Notes under the pieces: generated by a model
The model's database searches: none
What the model was told of the DNA's origin: nothing
Seen by the model: only the letters and a program-made list of their open reading frames with translations
Shown: piece by piece, positions 1 through 8,852 of the stretch
How positions within the stretch are numbered: position 1 is the first letter of the stretch
How the letters are laid out: each line of letters opens with the position of its first letter
Translations under genes and position numbers: made by a program
Source of the DNA: JAWPMT01 sp965229785
Lineage (GTDB): Bacteria > Bacteroidota > Bacteroidia > Cytophagales > Cyclobacteriaceae
Direction of reading: 5' to 3'
Assembly: GCA_965229785.1 (NCBI GenBank)
Contig: CBDDJS010000001.1
Coordinates: 6,882,001 to 6,946,000, forward strand
DNA: 64,000 nucleotides

Positions 1-152
1 TCAATTTCTTCTTCCGGAGGCGGAGGCAATTTGAGTAAAAGACCTTTATCCTGTTTGATGGTGGTCGTCACTAAAAAGAAGATGAGTAGCAGAAAGGCAA
101 TGTCTGCCATGGAGCCGCTATTAATGGTGGGTTTCTGTGGTTTTGTGTACAT
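1..152 (-). CDS. ExbD/TolR family biopolymer transport protein (partial, N-terminus only)
   Basis: Only the first 50 codons are present; the gene runs off the left edge. The peptide begins MYTKPQKPTINSGSMADIAF and continues into one hydrophobic helix (LLLIFFLVTTTI), then a polyproline-acidic stretch (LPPPPEEE). A short cytoplasmic N-terminus, the S-MADIAFLLLIFF signature and a single transmembrane segment are typical of ExbD, the proton-motive-force subunit that energises TonB or Tol systems in the inner membrane. Bacteroidota often carry several exbD copies beside exbB; the partner is not visible here. The ATG at 152 is chosen because the two CAT triplets just upstream (ending 174 and 178) are out of frame. 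Confidence 0.85.
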   Translation of the reverse strand, partial: MYTKPQKPTINSGSMADIAFLLLIFFLVTTTIKQDKGLLLKLPPPPEEEI

Positions 153-231
153 AAATCTTTTGTTTTGATTCCATACATACAATCCAAAAACACCAAAAAG
201 TCACAGCTTTGAGCCGTTCCTGACAGAGGCT

Positions 232-271
232 AATAAATAAAAAAAGTCAACAGCTAAATGCCGTTGACTTT
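232..271 (-). terminator. Rho-independent terminator of the DUF2723 gene
   Basis: A perfect 9-bp inverted repeat (AAAGTCAAC at 243-251 and GTTGACTTT at 263-271) is followed on the minus strand by a T-rich run (TTTTTTATTTATTA). It lies 35 bp after the minus-strand stop at 306. Confidence 0.75.
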
Positions 272-280
272 CGTTGCGAG

Positions 281-298
281 GTGGATTGTGAAATCCAC
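281..298 (-). repeat. Small hairpin before the terminator
   Basis: GTGGATT (281-287) and AATCCAC (292-298) form a 7-bp stem with a 4-base loop, directly between the stop codon at 306 and the main terminator hairpin. It probably belongs to the same transcript end. Confidence 0.45.
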
Positions 299-305
299 TC
301 CAGCT

Positions 306-3278
306 TTAATTATAGTATTTTTTCAAAGCGTCGGCATATTGCGTCGCGAGCTCATCTTCGCCATTAAGTCTCAGGGTTCTGCTGACTTCACTCAATGAAA
401 GGAGTCTTCTTCTCATTTCCAGGTCTTCGAAGTTCCCTTTGCCTTCATAGTAAGCTAGCCACTCTTCAGCTTTTGTGCCTACTTCGCGGGCTATGTCCAG
501 TGCTAATTCATTTTCACCCACCTCGAACAACAGTCCCATTTGTTGGACAGAAAAGAAGTCATAGGGAATTACGTCATTTGGCATGACTTCCAGAGATTTT
601 CTCAAAACTTCTTTTGCTTTTTCATAATCACGTTTCTGTATATAAGCGTTGGCCAGAGAATTAAAGGCAGAACGGTGATTCAGACAGAAATTCCTGTAAT
701 CCTCAGTATTGTATGTATCGGGATTGGACAATCCTCTCCAGCTGAATTTACTCATCAGGTTGTCGTACATCACGTCGGTATTGATCAGGAATTCTCCGTT
801 AGCAGACGGGTACTCAATAGGCATCAATCGATAAGTAAGTCCTTCCTGCACCACGTGCTTGCTCAGATCCATGCTGATGCTTCTAAGAGAAGTCGTATTG
901 AAGTAGATCGGTCTTTTCCACTGGCTGTTGATGATCAGGTCAATGATGGCCAAATCCTTCTTCTCAATTCCTCGGCCTTTTATGGTCCAGCTCAATCGAT
1001 CGGTATAATACTGTGATAGCTCAGATGTCTCATAAGGTACTGTGGTCAACTCTCCACCCTGGATCAGCGAGGAAGTATCGACTTTCAGGAACATGGAACG
1101 TGCGGGAACTGCGTTATAAGCACTGATAGTTGTAGGGACCTGCAAGCCCGGGTGCTCTTTCGCAATGAGGTTCATGTATTGCTCCGCATTGATGGCTCCT
1201 TTGATATTTGGCTGTTCCACTACAGGTAGGTAATCATTCAAACCACCTTGCTGGTAATCTTTCAGGGTCAGTCCGAAGGGAAGGGGATCTGACTCATAAG
1301 CCTGACGCATCATTTGTTCGATGTACCAGTCAGTATTGAAGTAACTAAGGACCACTACCCTTACGTCAGTTCGGTAGCCTTCTACTTCCTGCACGTACCA
1401 AAGAGGGAATGTATCGTTATCACCACCGGTGAAAAGAATAGCGTTTGGAGCGCAACTGTCCAGATAGTTCTTTGCCGCATCTACGGAAAAGAATCGGCCG
1501 GTACGATCGTGATCATCCCAGTTTTCACTTGCCATCAGGGTAGGGATACCCAGGCACATCAATGATGAAACTGCTGCGCCGATGGTCGCATTTCTTTTGG
1601 AAGAACTACTCAGTAATTCATAGAGGCTCAATACGCCGAATCCTACCCATATGGCAAATACATAATAAGATCCAGCATAGATATAATCTCTTTCACGGGG
1701 TTCGATAGGAGGTGAATTGAGATATAAAACGAGTGCAGCACCCGTAAGGAAGAACAAAAGTAAGGTCACGCCAAAGTATTTGGGGCTACGGAAGTATTGA
1801 ATGAATGCGCCCAGCAGACCAAGGAGTAACGGTAGCATGTAATAGAGGTTCCTCCCTTTATTATTCTCCAGTTCCGGAGGAAGTTTTTCGAATGCTCCAT
1901 TGATGCCAACCCATGGGGCATCTTGTATGTCAGAGGCTCTTCCTGAGAAGTTCCACATGAAATAACGGAAATACATATGACCCAGCTGGTGCTTGCGCAT
2001 GAATTCCAGGTTATCCGAGAAGGTTGGTTTTTCTCCCTCTCTCAAGCCGGTGATCTGACGATATCGACGCTGGTGACCACCATCCGGACTCTTGCTGTAC
2101 ATACGTGGCAGAATTGTCGTATGGTCTTTGTCGTATTCGTATTCTACCTTATAATCTTTGATCACGTACTCGTCATCTCCTTTCATGTAGATGGGATCAC
2201 CTTTCCGCTGATCTACCAGGTCTGCAGTGAAGTACTGACCTTTCATCAATGGACGATTACCGTATTGTTCTCGCTTAAGGTAGCTCACATATTTGATCAG
2301 ATCCTCGGGGTTGTTCTCATCGATCGGCGTATTGTAATTGGATCGAATCAAGACCACCATATAAGAAGCATACCCGATTAGGATAAAAGTAAGACAAAGC
2401 ATGGCCGTATTAAGGACCAGCTTTTTCTGTCGTTCCGAGAAAATAATCATGTAGATCAACGCTCCGAAGAAAATGGCCAGGAAGAAGAATAATCCTGATC
2501 CGAAGGGTAGACCAATAGAATTCACAAAGAATATCTCAAAACTTCCCGCCATAGACGGCAGCCCCGGGATAATGATGTTATTCACGAGAATGATGATTGC
2601 ACCGCCAATTCCCATGGTAACGATCGCGCCCTTCCAGGTCCACTTATCAAATTTCTTGAAGTAGAAAATCAGCGCCAAGGCCGGAATAGTGACCAGGTTC
2701 AACAAGTGAACACCAATCGACAGACCCATCATATAAGCAATCAGGATCAACCACTTATTGGAATAACTCTCGTCTTTGATGTGTTCCCACTTGAGCATCG
2801 CCCAGAAGACGAAAGCCGTGAAGAAAGAGGACATGGCATAAACTTCTGCTTCAACTGCGGAGAACCAGAAAGAATCAGAGAATGTACAGGTAAGTGCGCC
2901 CACAAACCCGGCTCCCATGATGGCAATGGTTTTGCCCAGATGTTCTTCTCCTTCTTCCAGTTTAACCACCTTTCTGGCCAGTGCCGTGATGGACCAGAAC
3001 AAAAACAAGATGCTAAATGCCGCACTCAGGACACTGAGAATGTTGATCCAATAGGCCACCTGCGTCACATCGCCGAAGGCAAGCATGGAAAAAAGACGCC
3101 CTGTGAGCAAGAAAAATGGTGCTCCCGGAGGGTGTGGTACTTCGAGTTTATAAGCTGTGGCAATGAACTCCCCACAATCCCAAAAGCTCGCTGTTTCTTC
3201 TACGGTGAGCAGATATACTACTAATGAGAAGAAAAAAGCGGCCCATCCCGCTACGTTATTAATTAACTTATATCCCAT
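306..3278 (-). CDS. DUF2723 (GT117/TMEM260-like) multi-pass membrane protein with C-terminal TPR
   Basis: A 990-residue protein. The N-terminal part is a multi-pass membrane domain with the hallmark first loop WDCGEF (acidic residues D34 and E37) followed by HPPGAPFF, typical of DUF2723 proteins, a GT-C-fold family related to eukaryotic TMEM260 O-mannosyltransferase. The middle has further helices and a long soluble segment; residues about 860-940 contain TPR-like helices (a YEKAKEVLRKSLEVMPND-type repeat). The family is widespread in Bacteroidota and probably transfers sugar from a lipid-linked donor to protein, but the substrate here is unknown. The gene stands alone, ends in a clear terminator, and is divergent from the glutamate-synthase-like gene. 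Family assignment is firm, function is inferred. Confidence 0.88.
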   Translation of the reverse strand: MGYKLINNVAGWAAFFFSLVVYLLTVEETASFWDCGEFIATAYKLEVPHPPGAPFFLLTGRLFSMLAFGDVTQVAYWINILSVLSAAFSILFLFWSITALARKVVKLEEGEEHLGKTIAIMGAGFVGALTCTFSDSFWFSAVEAEVYAMSSFFTAFVFWAMLKWEHIKDESYSNKWLILIAYMMGLSIGVHLLNLVTIPALALIFYFKKFDKWTWKGAIVTMGIGGAIIILVNNIIIPGLPSMAGSFEIFFVNSIGLPFGSGLFFFLAIFFGALIYMIIFSERQKKLVLNTAMLCLTFILIGYASYMVVLIRSNYNTPIDENNPEDLIKYVSYLKREQYGNRPLMKGQYFTADLVDQRKGDPIYMKGDDEYVIKDYKVEYEYDKDHTTILPRMYSKSPDGGHQRRYRQITGLREGEKPTFSDNLEFMRKHQLGHMYFRYFMWNFSGRASDIQDAPWVGINGAFEKLPPELENNKGRNLYYMLPLLLGLLGAFIQYFRSPKYFGVTLLLFFLTGAALVLYLNSPPIEPRERDYIYAGSYYVFAIWVGFGVLSLYELLSSSSKRNATIGAAVSSLMCLGIPTLMASENWDDHDRTGRFFSVDAAKNYLDSCAPNAILFTGGDNDTFPLWYVQEVEGYRTDVRVVVLSYFNTDWYIEQMMRQAYESDPLPFGLTLKDYQQGGLNDYLPVVEQPNIKGAINAEQYMNLIAKEHPGLQVPTTISAYNAVPARSMFLKVDTSSLIQGGELTTVPYETSELSQYYTDRLSWTIKGRGIEKKDLAIIDLIINSQWKRPIYFNTTSLRSISMDLSKHVVQEGLTYRLMPIEYPSANGEFLINTDVMYDNLMSKFSWRGLSNPDTYNTEDYRNFCLNHRSAFNSLANAYIQKRDYEKAKEVLRKSLEVMPNDVIPYDFFSVQQMGLLFEVGENELALDIAREVGTKAEEWLAYYEGKGNFEDLEMRRRLLSLSEVSRTLRLNGEDELATQYADALKKYYN

Positions 3279-3390
3279 GCTTTGTAATTCTAGACAGGCG
3301 AAATTAGCAATTAATCAAAAATTAAAGGGGACTGGATTTGTGGTTTCGGGGAATTAACAAATTTTTACACCCTCAGTTGTATTTGGAACA

Positions 3391-3434
3391 ATGTCAACTG
3401 TCCAACAAATTGAATGTCAACATGTTTTTAACAT
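3391..3434. promoter_or_regulatory. Repeated elements in the divergent intergenic region
   Basis: Within the 195-bp gap between the two divergent starts, ATGTCAAC occurs twice as a direct repeat (3391-3398 and 3414-3421, 23 bp apart, about two helical turns). It is followed by an inverted repeat ATGTT-TTT-AACAT (3422-3434). This could be an operator for a dimeric regulator; the binding protein is unknown. Confidence 0.3.
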
Positions 3435-3473
3435 TGAGTGACAATTGAATATACGCATAACCCCAAACTGCCT

Positions 3474-4988
3474 ATGAAAGCCAGACCTGCATTTTTCCTG
3501 ATTTCTTTCGCAGCGATCGCGACGATCGTTTTCATATCCTTGTATGTTACACCTATTTGGAGTGCATTGGTAGTGGTAGGACCACTGGTCTTATTGGGAA
3601 TATCAGATGTATTGCAAACCAAACATGCCATCCGTAGAAACTTCCCGGTTATTGGTCATGGTCGCTACTTGTTGGAAAAGATCCGCCCTGAGATCATGCA
3701 ATACTTCGTGGAAACGGATACGGAAGGACGCCCTATCAACCGAATCTACCGATCTATGATCTATCAGCGGGCCAAAGGAGTAAATGATACTTCTCCTTTT
3801 GGTACACAGATGAATGCGTATGAAGCGGGTTATGAATGGATGGAGCATTCCATGTATCCGAAATCATTTGATGATCTCAACCATGACCCCAGGGTTAAGG
3901 TCGGCGGCCCAAATTGTAAACAGCCTTATGATGCGAGCATGCTGAACATTTCAGCCATGAGCTTTGGAGCCCTCTCAAAAAATGCTATTCTGGCCTTGAA
4001 CGGTGGTGCGAGGGATGGGAATTTTGCGCACAATACGGGCGAAGGGGCTATCAGCCCCTATCACAAGGAGCCAGGTGGTGACCTTATTTGGCAAATTGGC
4101 ACCGGATATTTTGGATGTCGGGACGATGAAGGAAATTTCCACCCAGAGCGCTTTAAGGAAAAAGCTACAGATCCGCAGGTGAAGATGATTGAGATCAAAT
4201 TATCTCAGGGAGCCAAACCAGGCCATGGAGGTATTTTGCCCGGAGAAAAAAATACGCCTGAGATTGCAGCGATCAGACACGTACCCGTAGGTAAGACCGT
4301 CTTTTCACCACCTTATCACAAAGCCTTTTCAGATGCGGATGGCTTGATGAGCTTCATTCAACAACTGCGTGAACTATCTGGAGGAAAGCCCATTGGGTTT
4401 AAAATGTGCCTGGGTCGCAAAGAAGAGTTTATGGACCTTTGTGACGCCATCAAGCGTTCGGGTACAGGTCCTGATTTCATCACGGTAGATGGAGGCGAGG
4501 GAGGAACCGGTGCTTCTCCGGTTGAGTTCTCGAACTCTTTGGGGACACCCTTGATTGAAGGATTGTCCTTTGTTCATTGCACACTGCAGCAAAAGGGACT
4601 TAGAAAAGACATTAAATTATTCGCTTCAGGCAAGATCATTTCTGCTTTTGACATGATTCGGGTTTTGGCATTGGGCGCAGACGCATGTTATAGCGCGAGG
4701 GCCATGATGATGGCAGTCGGGTGCATCCAGGCACTCCAATGCAATTCGAACACCTGTCCGGTCGGTGTAGCCACTCAAGATAAATCGCTGATGAAAGGCC
4801 TAAATCCGACAGATAAGCGTGTACGTGTCAAAAATTTCCATGAAAGAACCATTGAGTCCTTTGTTGAAATGCTGGGAGCGGCGGGATTAAAATCTCCGGA
4901 TGAAGTAAGCAAAAAGCACATATTCCGTAGGGTAGAGATGCATGAGGTACGCTCTTATGAGGAGTTGTATCCTACGGTCACGGATTAA
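3474..4988 (+). CDS. Membrane-anchored FMN-binding glutamate synthase family protein
   Basis: A 504-residue protein resembling the central/FMN domain of the glutamate synthase large subunit, without the glutaminase domain. Two hydrophobic helices lie at about residues 8-50, then a soluble barrel domain. The 3Fe-4S ligand motif is present as C-x5-C-x4-C (CIQALQCNSNTC), followed by PVGVATQ; glycine-rich FMN-site segments (TVDGGEGGTGASPVEF) are intact. Such stand-alone proteins (YerD-like) are common; their reaction is not established. ATG at 3474 is preferred over the in-frame GTG at 3438, because MKARPAFF begins right before the first helix. The gene is convergent with the TPR-DUF2971 gene. 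Confidence 0.85.
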   Translation: MKARPAFFLISFAAIATIVFISLYVTPIWSALVVVGPLVLLGISDVLQTKHAIRRNFPVIGHGRYLLEKIRPEIMQYFVETDTEGRPINRIYRSMIYQRAKGVNDTSPFGTQMNAYEAGYEWMEHSMYPKSFDDLNHDPRVKVGGPNCKQPYDASMLNISAMSFGALSKNAILALNGGARDGNFAHNTGEGAISPYHKEPGGDLIWQIGTGYFGCRDDEGNFHPERFKEKATDPQVKMIEIKLSQGAKPGHGGILPGEKNTPEIAAIRHVPVGKTVFSPPYHKAFSDADGLMSFIQQLRELSGGKPIGFKMCLGRKEEFMDLCDAIKRSGTGPDFITVDGGEGGTGASPVEFSNSLGTPLIEGLSFVHCTLQQKGLRKDIKLFASGKIISAFDMIRVLALGADACYSARAMMMAVGCIQALQCNSNTCPVGVATQDKSLMKGLNPTDKRVRVKNFHERTIESFVEMLGAAGLKSPDEVSKKHIFRRVEMHEVRSYEELYPTVTD

Positions 4989-5073
4989 GCGGGGAAGAAT
5001 TGAGATTATCTGATTTCCTCTAGTTCATTAGATTAAATGTGTTCTCGGGTGAAGCAGTAAATACTTTCCACTC

Positions 5074-6867
5074 TTATTTAAACGGCAATTGTGAGGTGAA
5101 AATTCTAGGTTTAAGGCCTTTCTTTTCAAAGGTGTAAGTAAAGGTAGCGACCCATTCTTCGGCGCGCTCAACCTTCGGACCTAGTGTGATTTGTTTAATG
5201 AGACCTGTTACAGGGATTGTCTCAATGTATACCTTAGGAGGATTACTTTCTATGTCGATTTTTTTTTCAAAACCGATGCCTTTAATGACCAGACGGATTT
5301 CGTGCTCGTATTGGTACTCTACACTTTTGAACAAATAAGCAATTTCATTTAGGCGTTCGCGTAAGTTCTTATGATCTTCCGGGTTGGTATTTTTATTCTT
5401 ATTGAATTGTTCGACTTTTTCTCTCAGTTCCTGCATGCAATCATTTAGCTCCTTTATGTCACTTTCGCCAGCGTCTGGGATAATAAATGAGCCTTCATTG
5501 GACTGATTGACGTAGGCTACCCGATAAAAACGAAGCTCCCGTTCATCCAAGGCCGCTACATCTTCCGGTGTTAATTTAGATCTGATGTCTTCCAATAGCT
5601 GTTTACGCCTTATGGTGAGCGTACAACCTTTGGCTTCTTCATGCATTTCTTTGCCATACATGCGCCAAAGCGCCAGATCGTTATATTTTGTTTCGGCCAC
5701 GAAACTGCCAATGAACGGTTTTTGGGTAAAGGAGTCTTTTACTTCTTGCTCCTCATTAGATAGCCGAGATGTAGAATTTATTTCTGGTAGAAAATCAAAT
5801 AACTCTTTTCCCTCAGCCGTATCGTTGAGAAAGGTGCCTTCAGATAGCCTGAATTGACTTTCTTGAAGCACCAAAGCCTTGGTCGTAGACAACCCTGTGT
5901 AATGGGTAACATCATCTCCCTCGAATAACAATAGCTCTGTAATCCTGGAGATCAAGGCATTGATGTTCTCATAATCCTCGTTATCAAGTATCTTCTTTAT
6001 CTCTTCGAGGCGTTCTTGAGCTATGGATGAGAAGTAATCTGGATCATCCTTGGAAAGCTGGATCTTTTTTTCAAAGCTCTCAATGGCCTTTTCGTATTGC
6101 TTTGATTCATAGTATGCCTTCCCTAAATTATATCTGATTAAGGAGTAATTTGGGGCTAATTCTATACCTGTTAGGTATTCTTTTATGGCTTTATCGAACT
6201 GCCCTAAGTTACGGTATATGTTCCCCAGATTATTGTAGCTTAAAGCATTTTCCGGATCTAAATCCTTGGCTTTTTTATGATAGACTATTGCCTTTTCAAA
6301 CTCTTTGTAAATATTATAAATGACACCTAGGCCATTATAAGGATAACTGTATTCCGGATCTAATTCAATTGTTTTTTCGTATTGCTCAATCGCCTTTTCA
6401 TACTCCCTTAAATTGTAATATGCAGCGCCTAAACCATAGGACGCATAAACATAATTTGGATCTAACTCTAAGGCTTTAATGTAGCAATCTTTTGCTAATT
6501 CATAACGTTTAGATTCATAATGAGCATTTGCCATTCCGTGAAATGCAAGTGCAAAACTTGGGTCAGTTTGGGTCGCTTTTTCGTAGTATTCGATCGCTTT
6601 TTCAAATTGCTTTCTCTGGTTTAGTACATATCCATGATAGGTATTGGCTTTAGCATGATTTTTATCAATTTCCAATGCTTTTTCAGATACATCCCAACTC
6701 TCGTTGTATTGCTTACTTCTAAAGAGAGCTTGGGCCTTTTCTGCAAACAAATCAGCACTTTGATGTTGCTCCAGAAGCTTTTCAGTCAATGAAGAGATGA
6801 CTTCTTCGTACTTTTTATCTTCATTTAATCGCTTTACTTTTTCAAAAAGTTCTTTCTCCTTAGGCAT
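5074..6867 (-). CDS. TPR repeat protein with C-terminal DUF2971 domain
   Basis: A 597-residue soluble protein with no signal peptide. About eight tandem TPR motifs fill residues 20-290 (for example YEKAIEQYEKTIELDP). From about residue 318 there is a DUF2971-like domain opening with the usual HYT signature (THYTGLSTTKALVLQES, then RLSEGTFLNDTAEG). DUF2971 is uncharacterised and usually occurs alone; a long TPR array suggests regulation by, or recruitment to, a protein partner. The gene looks a little more AT-rich than its neighbours. It lies 75 bp downstream of the small membrane protein on the same strand and may share its transcript. The domain identification rests on motif recognition. Confidence 0.75.
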   Translation of the reverse strand: MPKEKELFEKVKRLNEDKKYEEVISSLTEKLLEQHQSADLFAEKAQALFRSKQYNESWDVSEKALEIDKNHAKANTYHGYVLNQRKQFEKAIEYYEKATQTDPSFALAFHGMANAHYESKRYELAKDCYIKALELDPNYVYASYGLGAAYYNLREYEKAIEQYEKTIELDPEYSYPYNGLGVIYNIYKEFEKAIVYHKKAKDLDPENALSYNNLGNIYRNLGQFDKAIKEYLTGIELAPNYSLIRYNLGKAYYESKQYEKAIESFEKKIQLSKDDPDYFSSIAQERLEEIKKILDNEDYENINALISRITELLLFEGDDVTHYTGLSTTKALVLQESQFRLSEGTFLNDTAEGKELFDFLPEINSTSRLSNEEQEVKDSFTQKPFIGSFVAETKYNDLALWRMYGKEMHEEAKGCTLTIRRKQLLEDIRSKLTPEDVAALDERELRFYRVAYVNQSNEGSFIIPDAGESDIKELNDCMQELREKVEQFNKNKNTNPEDHKNLRERLNEIAYLFKSVEYQYEHEIRLVIKGIGFEKKIDIESNPPKVYIETIPVTGLIKQITLGPKVERAEEWVATFTYTFEKKGLKPRIFTSQLPFK

Positions 6868-6942
6868 GCAATCACACTGTTAATATGTCAGACTAAAATA
6901 AATATATGATAACGGAAATGCATCAGTCTGAATAGGCAAAAT

Positions 6943-7590
6943 TTACCCATAAACCAAAGGATAAAAGATCAACCAGATCACCATCCCCAATACATAACTG
7001 GAAAGCACGACGTAGGTAGAAATGGAAATTTTCTTGCCGCTAAGGATGTAAATACCTGCTATGAGCGACAGTGAATAAAATACTTCAAAGATGTTCAATG
7101 TCTTTAGTGGATAATGCCAACGTCCCGGTAGGGTTTGGTAATCGAAGAAATTCATCAGGGAGAAAGGATAGAAGGCTCGGTATTGCTCGTAGGTAGCTTC
7201 AGAAATAAAAGCGGTGAACCAAACGACTTTGAGGGCTTCAGGGATCAGGAAGATCACTTCAGCAAACATGACCCATTTCCAGAGCTGTGCAAAGGTGAGG
7301 CGATAACCAAACATAAAACAGCCCATCCAAAGCAAGAAGGTCGTAAATAAGAATTTCCATAACAGGAATAGAGGGACCGACAAGTACTGTAAGCCAAACA
7401 AAATGTCAAAAACCCAGAATTCTCCCCGTTCCTGTAAAATCTCAAATGCGGCAATGCTGTCAATGATGAACAGCCGCTTAAGTAATAAAAGTGCGATGTA
7501 CAGAAAACATAGCAACAGAAAAAAGACGGGGACGTTGAAGTTATACCAATCGGATAAGAACTTTTCTCGATTGCGTTGGAGCCATTCCAT
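6943..7590 (-). CDS. Hypothetical membrane protein, about five transmembrane segments
   Basis: A 215-residue hydrophobic protein. Hydrophobic segments lie near residues 20-38, 65-90, 100-122, 165-182 and 190-212; the N-terminus is basic and cytoplasmic-looking (MEWLQRNREKFLSDW). I recognise no family with confidence; the length and topology loosely resemble Yip1-type proteins. It is divergent from the secreted TPR gene at 7659 (68 bp between starts) and lies upstream of the TPR-DUF2971 gene on the same strand. Start is ATG at 7590. Confidence 0.6.
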   Translation of the reverse strand: MEWLQRNREKFLSDWYNFNVPVFFLLLCFLYIALLLLKRLFIIDSIAAFEILQERGEFWVFDILFGLQYLSVPLFLLWKFLFTTFLLWMGCFMFGYRLTFAQLWKWVMFAEVIFLIPEALKVVWFTAFISEATYEQYRAFYPFSLMNFFDYQTLPGRWHYPLKTLNIFEVFYSLSLIAGIYILSGKKISISTYVVLSSYVLGMVIWLIFYPLVYG

Positions 7591-7658
7591 GTTTCACTTT
7601 TTAAATTCGCAAAGTAAATTGAAGGCCTGATACCAGTGAGGTTGAATCAACAAAATTT

Positions 7659-8852
7659 ATGACCGGCAGGAAATTCCTTTTTCAAATAGCCCTTATGATT
7701 CCGGTATTGCTGAGCGTCAAACTGAATGCTCAACAATGGATGGTCCCGGTAGATAGTGCCAATAAGAGTATTCTCACCAATCCTCATGTACAGTTTGAAG
7801 CGACGGAGGCCATTGATGACATGTACAACTTCAATTTCGAAAGGGCGAAAAATGGATTCAATGCTTTGAAAAAACAGTATGGCTGGCATCCGCTGCCTTA
7901 CTTCCTGCAGGGCATGAACAATTGGTGGCAGATCATACCTCACATACCGAATGAAAGCTACGATGAGGCCTTTTATGCGGAAATGGATACGGCCCTGATA
8001 CTTTCCAAACGACTCTATGAAGAGGTAAACGAAGTTGAAGGAGCATTTTTCCTCGCCATCACTCATGCCTTCAGAGGTAGACTGCTTTCGGAGAGGGGTT
8101 CTTACGCCAAGTCGGCAGTTGCTGGACGAAATACCCTAAAATATTTGAGTGAAGTGAGAGGGAAAACGGATTACAGCCCGGAAATCCTGTTTGCAGACGC
8201 CCTTTTCAATTATTACGCGGTTTGGATCAGAGAAAATTATCCCTTGCTAAGGCCCATCATGGCTTTATTCCCAAAAGGGGACAAGGGATTGGGAATTTCG
8301 CAGTTGAAGGAAGTGGCGAACAATGCTTTTTACAGTCGTACAGAAGCGCAGTATTATTTGATGCGATTACTGGCATTGGAAGAAAATGATATGATCGGGG
8401 GTATGCGGATGGCAAGTTATCTGCACGAGACCTATCCGAACAATGCCTATTTCCATCGTTTCTATGCGCGCTTACTCTATCAAACAGGTAAATACCGCCA
8501 GGCAGCCGTAGAGTCGAAATTGATCCTGACCCGATTGGACAGTGCGTATCAAGGTTATGAATCGAATTCCGCCCGATACGCTAGTTTTTACCTGGGACAC
8601 ATCAACGAATTACAATACAACTACGAAGAAGCCATCGAATATTTTAATATGGCCATTGATCATTCCGAAAAAATTGGAGCTACGGACAAAGGCTATTATT
8701 TCTACTCTTTCCTACACCTGGGTCGCATCGAAGAAAAGAATGGAAATATGGAAAAGGCTCGTGAATACTATAAAAAAGTACGAAAAATCTCCAAGCGAAA
8801 ACATGCCGCCAATAAGCAGGCAAAGGCCGCTTTGAAGCGGCTGCGATCCTAA
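7659..8852 (+). CDS. Secreted tetratricopeptide-repeat protein
   Basis: A 397-residue protein with an N-terminal signal peptide (basic MTGRKF, hydrophobic LFQIALMIPVLLSV, likely cleavage after KLNAQ). The body is alpha-helical with TPR-like units, clearest at about residues 245-285 and 310-385 (YNYEEAIEYFNMAIDHS, then NMEKAREYYKKVRKIS), and a basic lysine-rich C-terminus. It probably acts in the periplasm as a scaffold; no enzymatic motif is seen. Its last four bases overlap the stop of the convergent glycosyltransferase gene, so the two transcripts meet with no spacer. Confidence 0.75.
   Translation: MTGRKFLFQIALMIPVLLSVKLNAQQWMVPVDSANKSILTNPHVQFEATEAIDDMYNFNFERAKNGFNALKKQYGWHPLPYFLQGMNNWWQIIPHIPNESYDEAFYAEMDTALILSKRLYEEVNEVEGAFFLAITHAFRGRLLSERGSYAKSAVAGRNTLKYLSEVRGKTDYSPEILFADALFNYYAVWIRENYPLLRPIMALFPKGDKGLGISQLKEVANNAFYSRTEAQYYLMRLLALEENDMIGGMRMASYLHETYPNNAYFHRFYARLLYQTGKYRQAAVESKLILTRLDSAYQGYESNSARYASFYLGHINELQYNYEEAIEYFNMAIDHSEKIGATDKGYYFYSFLHLGRIEEKNGNMEKAREYYKKVRKISKRKHAANKQAKAALKRLRS

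Noticed and set aside
540..1016. 158-codon open frame on the plus strand
   Set aside because: Antisense to the C-terminal part of the DUF2723 gene and without recognisable domains.
2706..3224. 172-codon open frame opposite the DUF2723 gene
   Set aside because: Lies wholly antisense to a well-supported membrane protein and shows no motif; its many cysteines and histidines reflect the opposite strand.
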